Assembly: GCA_035289905.1 (NCBI GenBank)
Contig: DATDVT010000034.1
Location: 1-20,898, forward strand
Direction: 5' to 3'
DNA length: 20,898 bases
DNA from: DATDVT01 sp035289905
GTDB lineage: Archaea > Nanobdellota > Nanobdellia > SCGC-AAA011-G17 > GW2011-AR18
In this document: positions 14,559 to 20,898 of the stretch, one piece after another
How the letters are laid out: every line of letters starts with the position of its first letter
How positions within the stretch are numbered: the stretch's first letter is position 1
Made by a program: the position numbers and the translations under genes
Notes under the pieces: model-generated
Databases searched by the model: none
Told to the model about the DNA's origin: nothing
The model's input: only the letters and a program-made list of their open reading frames with translations

Positions 14559-14677
14559 CCTAATCCTCCTTTAATTATCTTGTAAAAGATGATACTTAGA
14601 GTAAATAAGATAATTAATCCTAGACTAAAAATTATTATTTTTTTATAAACTTCGTTTATTTCACCTTTTTTATTCAT
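14555..14677 (-). CDS. Micro-pilin, class III signal peptide (40 aa)
   Basis: This very short gene begins MNKKG then EINEVYKKIIIFSLGLIILF and ends GGLG, so the mature protein is about 35 residues, all helix. Glu at +1 and +4 and the KKG site match its neighbours. An ATG one codon earlier (14680) is equally possible. The stop overlaps the next ATG (ATGA), and its end carries the next gene's Shine-Dalgarno. A TATA box at 14701-14708 lies 24-28 bases upstream. The conserved signal, the coupling and the promoter make it a likely real gene despite its size. It could be an assembly-priming pilin. Confidence 0.72.
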   Translation of the reverse strand: MNKKGEINEVYKKIIIFSLGLIILFTLSIIFYKIIKGGLG

Positions 14678-14700
14678 CATTTTTTAATTTGTTTTTGATT

Positions 14701-14708
14701 TTTATAAA
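14701..14708 (-). promoter_or_regulatory. Internal TATA box before the pilin cluster
   Basis: TTTATAAA lies just before the end of the platform gene, centred 24.5 or 27.5 bases before the two candidate ATGs (14680, 14677). It would let the pilin genes be transcribed apart from the motor genes. Confidence 0.45.
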
Positions 14709-14710
14709 AT

Positions 14711-16876
14711 TTATGAAATCAGGCCTCCCCCAATATTTGCTGCTAGCATACTAAATAAAACGGTTGTTATTCCTGCAATTAAAATATAGGTTATTGTTGA
14801 TCTTTTTAATAATTTTCCGATTAAATGACTCTTGTTTATTTCATCTGCACCGTTTTCAATTGAATTATATAAAATAATTAAAATTAAACCGATTTGTACT
14901 ACATAGATACCAACAACTAATTGAAAATAAAAGGATGGAATAACACCTTCTACACTAAAGATCGAGCTAATTGTTGATAGTTGTGATGTAGCTAGCTCTT
15001 CTGTTTCAAAGCCTTGTCCAGCCATTTCTGTAATACTTTGATTTAATTGAACTATGATAGTCACAACCATTGTAGAGATTCCTACAACTATTCCTGCAAT
15101 TGCCGGTGTTAAAAAACTAATTTGAGATTTCATTGAAGATGTTATTTCAGCTAATAAATCTTGCAGTCTTTGATTTACTTGATAGATTCTATCTACGTAA
15201 TTTGAGATTGATATCATGGATCTTGCAGCGATTTGTGGGGATTTTTTTGATGATTCTAATAAGACTTCCATTGAACTTTCAATTAGAGAAGAGGGATATT
15301 TGTTTATTGCACCTATTTCTGGGCTAAAGATTGCTTCTCTTACACTAATGCCTAATGTTCTAATATTTATATCAATTGTTCTGAAAAAATCTCCAGTTGG
15401 TGTACCTTGCATATTTTCTGCTATTCTTGAGAATGCCATTTCAACTGGAATTCCATCTGCAATACGATTACCTAATTGGAATAAAGCAGCACTAAATTCT
15501 TTTTCTAATTTTTTTGTTTCTTCTCTTAATTCTATAAAACCTTTACTTCTTGTTTTATAATAAAATCCGATTGCTGTAGCGATACCAAATGGAATAAAAA
15601 AACTTAAAATTAAAGCACCTAGACCAAAAGGACCATAAAAGGTTGTTTCTAATGTACCAACAGATACATAATTTAAGACTAGTCCTATGTATGGAAGTTC
15701 ATAATCTAGACCTGGACTAAGTGTGTGTAGGATAATTGGAATTAAACCTATAAAGAATAGAAATAATGCTAGAAAAATTGATATTCCTAGTGGATTAAAT
15801 CTTTCTTCTAGTTGTTTTTGTAATACTTTTGATTCTCCATAACCGGTTGGTCTTTTTGAAAGGATTGATGTACCATATCCAAAAACAATAATAGGCAGAA
15901 CTAGATTATATAAAAATGCTAGATGATACCATTTTACTAAGCCCCCTAAGAAAGAGCCTATTAATGGGAACATAACTAAACCTAAAATTGGTAAAATTAC
16001 TCCTAACATGTGTAGTGTGGTTATAGGATTTCTTAATATATGTGCAAAATTAAGCATTTTTTCATAGGTTCCTTCAAGGATAACATTTAGGGATTTATCT
16101 AAAAGATCTATTCTTCTTGATTCTGTTGGTTCATACAAAGAGGATTGGATTAGATGAAAAGAGGTTACAAAATCAAGATTATACTCTCTCCAAAATTCTA
16201 GATAATCATTTAAAGAATCTTTAATATTTGAAAATTTACTTGTTTCAATATTCCAGAAAATACGCATTAAATCTAAAGATAGCGGGGCATCTATATGTTG
16301 TGCTGAGAATTTTATTGCATGTTCTAAATTTGATGTATGGCGCATGTACATGACTACATATAAAATACATAAAACCATTTGATTAGATGCTTTTAATCTC
16401 CATTTTGTTGCTAGGTAGGTGGGATATTTAGCAAATATTTTTAATGCAATTAAACCAAATGTTATGAATAACAGGGGTAGAAATATTCCTATACCTGCAA
16501 TTCCTTGATCGGGTGTTAATCCATAATCTAAACCTGCAATTAATAAACCAAGAATTACAAATAATCCACCAATTAGGGCTGCAAAACTTACTGCTCCACT
16601 TGGGGTTATTTGTAAATGTGCAGTTTTTATTGCTTTAGATAATTCTATTTCATCTTTTGATGCTGGTTTTAATGGAAATATTTTTTCAGCTGTATTACAA
16701 AAATTTTCATATGTTGTTGTACTTTTTGATAGCCATTCTTCTCTAAAGGTTGTATATTCTTGAGAAAATTCACTTATATTGGTTGATTCTACTTCGCCTA
16801 AGGTGTCAATATCTATATGTTTTTCTAGGCGTTTTCTATATTTACTTAATATTTCATCTACTTCTTTTTTTGGCAT
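14711..16876 (-). CDS. TadC/GspF-type platform membrane protein with two T2SSF modules
   Basis: The 721-residue protein is the inner-membrane platform that works with the ATPase to lift pilins out of the membrane. A soluble N-terminus (1-90) is followed by about nine hydrophobic segments (around 96-117, 127-148, 290-312, 320-338, 363-384, 417-440, 589-610, 650-670, 695-715). Two cytoplasmic helical modules lie at about 165-285 and 455-585. The second carries the typical T2SSF wording (LGNRIADGIPVEMAFSRIAE, RTLGISVREAIF). It is about twice the length of bacterial TadB or TadC, like two such proteins fused, as in archaeal pilus systems. The gene starts two bases after the ATPase stop, so the pair forms one unit. 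Confidence 0.88.
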   Translation of the reverse strand: MPKKEVDEILSKYRKRLEKHIDIDTLGEVESTNISEFSQEYTTFREEWLSKSTTTYENFCNTAEKIFPLKPASKDEIELSKAIKTAHLQITPSGAVSFAALIGGLFVILGLLIAGLDYGLTPDQGIAGIGIFLPLLFITFGLIALKIFAKYPTYLATKWRLKASNQMVLCILYVVMYMRHTSNLEHAIKFSAQHIDAPLSLDLMRIFWNIETSKFSNIKDSLNDYLEFWREYNLDFVTSFHLIQSSLYEPTESRRIDLLDKSLNVILEGTYEKMLNFAHILRNPITTLHMLGVILPILGLVMFPLIGSFLGGLVKWYHLAFLYNLVLPIIVFGYGTSILSKRPTGYGESKVLQKQLEERFNPLGISIFLALFLFFIGLIPIILHTLSPGLDYELPYIGLVLNYVSVGTLETTFYGPFGLGALILSFFIPFGIATAIGFYYKTRSKGFIELREETKKLEKEFSAALFQLGNRIADGIPVEMAFSRIAENMQGTPTGDFFRTIDINIRTLGISVREAIFSPEIGAINKYPSSLIESSMEVLLESSKKSPQIAARSMISISNYVDRIYQVNQRLQDLLAEITSSMKSQISFLTPAIAGIVVGISTMVVTIIVQLNQSITEMAGQGFETEELATSQLSTISSIFSVEGVIPSFYFQLVVGIYVVQIGLILIILYNSIENGADEINKSHLIGKLLKRSTITYILIAGITTVLFSMLAANIGGGLIS

Positions 16877-16878
16877 TT

Positions 16879-19800
16879 TTAATAAAATATATAGTTTCTT
16901 TTAATATATCTTTTTAATGATTCTTCCCAATCAAAAAATATTTTTTTTGAATCTAATGCTCCTGTTTGCTCTTTTATTTTTTCTGAAATTCTATGAAATT
17001 CATCATTCATGAATATAGTTGTTGGCGCTTCTAAAAGATCTGGGATATTTGTTTTTTCTGAATATTCTACAATTGTTTTTTTTATTTTAGTTCTTAGCTC
17101 TATGTTTTCCCAGATTGCATCCCAGCTTCCAGCCCATTCTTTTATTTGGCCACCTATTGCTTTTATTATATAAGAGTCGCCATTTATTAATTCGTTTGTT
17201 GGTTTTAGTTCATCTGTTTTAGCATCATATTTTAATAGATCTACAAAGCCACCCTCTGCAATTGGATCTGTTTCCCATTCTTTTCTAACTTCAGTTATTT
17301 GAATTATTCTCCTAAATCTGTGTAAACCATCTGCAGATTTTATTGGGTTACAAACGATAATTAAATCTGTTGCTTTAAAAGAGGTTTTTGGAACACCTAA
17401 ATCATTTACTACTCTATCAAATACTCCATAAGGGGAATCTCCATGAATTGTTCCTGCAACTACATTTGCTAGAGCACCTACCCTCATTGCTTCGTAGAGG
17501 GCGACAGCTTCTGTATTATGCAACATTATTCCTCCAAATCCTCCTATGAAATTTTGACCTGGTTCTACAGATAAATCATATACATATTCTCCTTTGTTTA
17601 ATTTTATTTCTTTAATTGTTTTTATTTCATCTAAAAAGAATTCTCCATTTACAAAAGTTTTTATTAAATTACTTGCATTTGATGTTTCGTCTACTACTTG
17701 TTTTAAATAATCTTTTCCACAAGAGGAATATTTTCTTAAATGCCTAAATTTTCTTTTTAGTTTTAAGTTTTTTTCTAAAATATTTATATCATAATTAATA
17801 GTATTTGTTTTACTATGTGATACATTTCTATTAATTAATTTTTTATTATACTTTTTAAATTCAATTTTTTTAAGAAATAAATCAACGTATTTTCTTTCTT
17901 TAAATTCTAAGAGATAGCTTTCATGTTTTCCTATACCTCTTAGTGTTTTATTTGAAACTTTTGCTACGATACCTAAGTTTAAAAATAAATATAATAAATC
18001 ATTAGCTAATCCTTTAGAGACTGTGCTACAAGATATCCTATTGCCTGAAGAAATATTGGATGTTTGATACCCATCTCCATCAAAGTATCCTTTTAAAAAT
18101 TCGTAGATTTTATCTTCTGATAAACCAAATAAAAAAGAAGGTATTCTTTTTTCAGTAGATATCTTACCGCATCCTAAATTTTTTAATAATAATCCTAATA
18201 TCTTATTTTTTAGAACAATTTGTGTAGATCTTCCTAATCCTTTTGTTATTCTAATATAGGGGGTTATATTAAATAATTGTTTGGATAACTCTGTTATATC
18301 TTCTATAATTATTTTATCGTTATTTAAAAAAATAACATAGTTCCTTTTAGATGTATACCCCTCAGAAGTATAATACCCTAAAAATCTGCAGAAGTCGGGT
18401 GTAATTTTAATTTCTGCTGGTAGGGTTTTACTGGTTTTATTTTTAATTGCTATTTTTTCTAGATCTATTAAACTATTTGTTTTTTTCATTAAGTTTAGAT
18501 AATCATTTAAAGGTAAATTTGTCTGTTGTATTTTTTTTCTTAAATATTGATAAATATCATTAGTACAATTGTATACTTTGCTTGTATTTTTCCATCCTAA
18601 TTGTTTTAAATCTACTTTGTAATTTAATATCCTGCACTCTTCGTTTTTAAATAAATCCAATAAATTTATTGATTTTATATCATTATATTCTGAAGGAAGC
18701 TTTTCTGGAATTATAATTTTATTGCCTTTTTTTAGAATCTGACACTCTATAGGTACAATCTTAAAATCCTTATGTGTGAATAAACTATGATCTGGAGTAA
18801 CACAAATCTTTCTGCCTGTTTTAGTTGTAATTTCTAATAATTCTACTCTTTTCGGATGTTTTATAAATCCTTTTAATTTTTTTAATTTGTATTTTAAGTC
18901 AAAATCTATAGAAGGTATGTAAATATTTTTTAAATCTTTATTTTCTAAATCTTTTATTTGTATTCTTCTGGTCATACCATTTTCTATAATCAATACTTCT
19001 TCATTTCCACGAATTGAACTTCTAATCTCTCCTACAATTAGAGATGAATCACCCATTCTTAATGAAGTTCTAATTCCTTCATCAGCAGAAGTTTCAGAAC
19101 CACTTCTTGCTAAAGCACTTCTTACTTTCATTTGTTGAATATTATAGCCTAATTGTCGTAACTGTTCAGTAGGAAGCTCAAGGGTGTCTTCAACTGAAAT
19201 TATTCTATGCTTTCTAGAGATTTCTACTAGTGCTGAGCCCAAAAGTGAACTTTTTCCTGAACCTCTAGTGCCTGCAATTAGTATTGTTCTTGCACCTTCA
19301 ATTATAAAACTTAAAAGTCCTGCTGCTAGAGGAGTAAGCATTTTTGCTTTTATGAACAAAGGTAGAGTCCAAGGTTTGTCTCTGTGACGTCTAATTGAGA
19401 ATGCAATGCCTGTTGGGTTTAATGGTTTTGCGATTATTGCAACCCTTGCTCTTGCTTGAGGTAAAACTAATTCAGTATCTAGGATGGGGTTTGCTTCATC
19501 TAGTGGGCGAGCTGAGACTAATCTAAATTTAGATGCCCAGGATTCTACGTCTTCAGGGGAAGGAATTAAATTAGTTACACATTCATCATGAGTACCATGA
19601 ACTACGAAAATAGGTGTTGAACCTGCAGGGCTGTTAATTGAGATATCTTGTATATTTTCATCTTGAAGTAATGTTTCTATAAAACCAAATCCAACTGTAG
19701 CTCTAATTAAAATTTCTGTTAATTCATTTAATTCTTGAAAGTCTAGATCTATGTTTTTATGAGCTGCTAATTCTAAAAGTAAATCTCTGCCTATATTAAA

Positions 19801-20673
19801 GAAATTTTCTCTCATTTTTTCAGGTTCAATGAATTCTTCGCTTCTTGGTTTATGTTCTGCTAAGACTTTTTTTGCTAGCTCTATGAGTTCATATTTTTCT
19901 TCTGTTAGTTGAAATTCTGGAGGTATTAAGTGATAGAGTGGTTTAATTGTGTCTTTTGTGTTAAAGATTTGAACATGAGTATTTTTTGTAAGTTGATATG
20001 CATCTATCTCTTCTCCTTCAATTGGTGGTTCTGTTTGTAATCTTGTATATAAAAAGTCTGGGGAAATAACTGGTGAAAGAATTTTTTTATATAATGATCT
20101 ATCACCTAAAGAGTAGCCAGCTAACTCCTCTTTTGTATATCTAATTATTAAGGTATTTTCTAGAATATTTTCTAATTCTACGAGTAATTCTATATATGTT
20201 TTGGTGTAATGTTTATAATCTTCAGTAAAATTTTTTATATTTATCTTTTCTTCTCTTAATAGCCTTTTTACTTCTACATAGGCTCCTAATGGATCTGTTT
20301 TTAATAGATTTAAGATTATATATTGTAGATTTTGAAGATTTCTTTGAAAGTTTGAATGTTCACCATAATACCCTAGGGCTGCTTGTACTAAAATTTTTTT
20401 TTGTTTTATGAATACATTATAAATTTGAGCAATTTCATTAAGCATCGTTGTTTGTAAATTTGTATACTCATATTTTCTTTTTTGATGAAAAATAATTCTT
20501 GAAACGTTTTGAGTTTGAGCTAGTTTTTCAATTATATTTGCCATAATTAATGTATTATCTTCTATAGAAGGGATTGCGGGATAATTTAGATAATTAACGT
20601 GCATAACATTGTCTAAACCTTCTTTAATTATTTCGTGTTCACCAGGTTTTTGTGCTTTTTTAAATATGACCAT
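16879..20673 (-). CDS. tadA: TadA/GspE-type pilus secretion ATPase with in-frame intein
   Basis: This cytoplasmic hexameric motor hydrolyses ATP to drive pilin assembly. Counting from ATG 20673 (1264 residues with intein, 763 spliced), an N-terminal helical domain (1-300) is followed by the T2SSE N-domain (about 328-440; GFIETLLQDENIQDISINSP). Then come Walker A GTRGSGKS (468-475), the Asp box EDTLELP (495-501) and Walker B DSSLIVGE (542-549). The intein (553-1053) follows GEIRS, and after it the extein resumes at TEAVALYEAMRVG and the His box GTIHGD. Active enzyme therefore requires splicing. The frame extends 22 codons further to 20739, but those codons run into the transposon end and lack family similarity. 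A TATA box 27-28 bases before 20673 supports the chosen start. Confidence 0.9.
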   Translation of the reverse strand: MVIFKKAQKPGEHEIIKEGLDNVMHVNYLNYPAIPSIEDNTLIMANIIEKLAQTQNVSRIIFHQKRKYEYTNLQTTMLNEIAQIYNVFIKQKKILVQAALGYYGEHSNFQRNLQNLQYIILNLLKTDPLGAYVEVKRLLREEKINIKNFTEDYKHYTKTYIELLVELENILENTLIIRYTKEELAGYSLGDRSLYKKILSPVISPDFLYTRLQTEPPIEGEEIDAYQLTKNTHVQIFNTKDTIKPLYHLIPPEFQLTEEKYELIELAKKVLAEHKPRSEEFIEPEKMRENFFNIGRDLLLELAAHKNIDLDFQELNELTEILIRATVGFGFIETLLQDENIQDISINSPAGSTPIFVVHGTHDECVTNLIPSPEDVESWASKFRLVSARPLDEANPILDTELVLPQARARVAIIAKPLNPTGIAFSIRRHRDKPWTLPLFIKAKMLTPLAAGLLSFIIEGARTILIAGTRGSGKSSLLGSALVEISRKHRIISVEDTLELPTEQLRQLGYNIQQMKVRSALARSGSETSADEGIRTSLRMGDSSLIVGEIRSSIRGNEEVLIIENGMTRRIQIKDLENKDLKNIYIPSIDFDLKYKLKKLKGFIKHPKRVELLEITTKTGRKICVTPDHSLFTHKDFKIVPIECQILKKGNKIIIPEKLPSEYNDIKSINLLDLFKNEECRILNYKVDLKQLGWKNTSKVYNCTNDIYQYLRKKIQQTNLPLNDYLNLMKKTNSLIDLEKIAIKNKTSKTLPAEIKITPDFCRFLGYYTSEGYTSKRNYVIFLNNDKIIIEDITELSKQLFNITPYIRITKGLGRSTQIVLKNKILGLLLKNLGCGKISTEKRIPSFLFGLSEDKIYEFLKGYFDGDGYQTSNISSGNRISCSTVSKGLANDLLYLFLNLGIVAKVSNKTLRGIGKHESYLLEFKERKYVDLFLKKIEFKKYNKKLINRNVSHSKTNTINYDINILEKNLKLKRKFRHLRKYSSCGKDYLKQVVDETSNASNLIKTFVNGEFFLDEIKTIKEIKLNKGEYVYDLSVEPGQNFIGGFGGIMLHNTEAVALYEAMRVGALANVVAGTIHGDSPYGVFDRVVNDLGVPKTSFKATDLIIVCNPIKSADGLHRFRRIIQITEVRKEWETDPIAEGGFVDLLKYDAKTDELKPTNELINGDSYIIKAIGGQIKEWAGSWDAIWENIELRTKIKKTIVEYSEKTNIPDLLEAPTTIFMNDEFHRISEKIKEQTGALDSKKIFFDWEESLKRYIKRNYIFY
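17515..19017 (-). mobile_element. Intein with LAGLIDADG homing endonuclease (501 aa)
   Basis: The intein begins at Ser 553 of the precursor (SIRGNEEVLI, block A) and ends LHN (residues 1051-1053), followed by Thr as the +1 residue. Block B shows TPDH (626-629); block F is VYDLSVEPGQNF; the penultimate His and terminal Asn for cyclisation are present. Two LAGLIDADG motifs, FLGYYTSEG (764-772) and FLKGYFDGDG (859-868), keep acidic residues (Glu, Asp), so the endonuclease is probably active. Between block B and the first motif lies a helical DNA-recognition-like insert. The exteins join as GEIRS-TEAVALYEAM, restoring the normal ATPase sequence. Ser at position 1 with Thr at +1 would use ester chemistry throughout. 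Confidence 0.9.
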
Positions 20674-20696
20674 TTGAATTAAATATAAAAAGAAGG

Positions 20697-20704
20697 TAAA
20701 TAAA
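20697..20704 (-). promoter_or_regulatory. TATA box and BRE of the ATPase gene at the transposon edge
   Basis: TTTATTTA (minus strand), preceded by the purine-rich AAAAAC (a BRE-like element), is centred 27-28 bases before ATG 20673, predicting a leaderless transcript for the whole pilus block. The transposon right end lies about 20 bases upstream of it. Confidence 0.5.
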
Positions 20705-20723
20705 GTTTTTCTAATTACTTGTC

Positions 20724-20751
20724 GTGAATCACCCACCATTGAAATGATGGG
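20724..20751 (-). ncRNA. IS200/IS605 right end, likely 3' end of the omega RNA
   Basis: In the minus-strand RNA, CCCAUCAUU, UC, AAUGGUGGG forms a 9-bp pairing (20732-20751; in practice about 8 bp with a four-base loop) whose only imperfect pair is a G-U wobble that holds in RNA of this strand. GTGATTCAC follows, ending at 20724. A terminal hairpin overlapping the tnpB stop and ending TTCAC is the usual right end of such elements, which also forms the scaffold of the TnpB guide RNA. The guide would begin just beyond 20724. The exact end is inferred. Confidence 0.6.
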
Positions 20752-20898
20752 CTTCTGACTTCATAGAAGATATTTGCTCATTTGATTGAGTATTGGTTTC
20801 TTCTCCATTAAGGCTAATTCCTAACCTTCCATAATTAACTATATTCTTAGCTGCATTAACATCTCTATCTAAACTTAAACCACAAGAACAATTATATA
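20729..20898 (-). CDS. tnpB: TnpB (IS200/IS605 OrfB) C-terminal part, runs off the window
   Basis: The last 56 codons of the gene are present, entering from the window edge and ending at TGA 20729-20731. They read CSCGLSLDRDVNAAKNIVNY and later a tail ending EAHHFNGG. CSCG is the second half of the TnpB zinc ribbon, and DRDVNAAKNI contains the RuvC-III catalytic Asp. TnpB is the RNA-guided DNA endonuclease of IS200/IS605 elements. The last codons overlap the right-end hairpin, as is normal for the family. The conserved part visible here is intact. Whether a tnpA partner exists cannot be seen. Confidence 0.93.
   Translation of the reverse strand, partial: YNCSCGLSLDRDVNAAKNIVNYGRLGISLNGEETNTQSNEQISSMKSEAHHFNGG

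Noticed and set aside
20674..20739. 22 extra N-terminal codons on the ATPase
   Set aside because: They start inside the tnpB end and right-end hairpin, read across the promoter, and do not resemble the family.

Overview
This is an AT-rich window from an archaeon, most likely a DPANN-type one (Woesearchaeales or Pacearchaeales-like; this placement is inference). The evidence is archaeal TATA boxes about 24-28 bases before start codons with no leader, a replication protein A-like ssDNA-binding protein, an archaeal PP-loop/NFACT-R_2 protein, class III signal peptides of the KKG type, an archaeal TadA/TadC-type pilus motor, and an intein.

Left end (1-1192): a gene-poor, decaying stretch. It has two patches visibly richer in G+C than their surroundings, strong inverted repeats, a small broken ORF (250-378, minus), a radical SAM gene cut to its N-terminal half (445-903, plus) and a nucleotidyltransferase remnant whose conserved Trp codon is a stop (979-1192, minus).

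Middle left (1181-7502): two co-transcribed genes for a secreted lamin-tail-domain protein and a membrane-anchored Ig-like protein (minus). They are divergent from a B12-binding radical SAM enzyme (plus) across a control region with two palindromes and a hairpin that hides the ribosome binding site. Then come a small membrane protein (plus), a PP-loop tRNA-thiolation-like enzyme, a YdjM/DUF457 membrane hydrolase and an RPA-like protein (minus). The last three each have their own TATA box.

Main block (7548-20673, minus): one pilus or secretion locus read from right to left. It opens with a TadA/GspE-type ATPase split by a 501-residue LAGLIDADG intein just after the Walker B GEIR motif, then a double-module TadC/GspF-type membrane platform. 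These are followed by eleven genes for proteins with a single N-terminal membrane helix. Ten of them carry a class III (prepilin) signal of the form KKG or KRG; the eleventh, of 668 residues, does not. Two of the ten are very small (40 and 52 residues). Four successive gene junctions share the same 8-base overlap (ATGAATAA or ATGTATAA), so translation there is probably coupled. TATA boxes inside the block suggest extra transcripts. The prepilin peptidase needed to mature these proteins is not in the window.

Right end (20724-20898): the 3' end of an IS200/IS605-type tnpB with its right-end hairpin, which by family knowledge is also the end of the omega RNA. It lies about 20 bases upstream of the TATA box of the motor ATPase gene.
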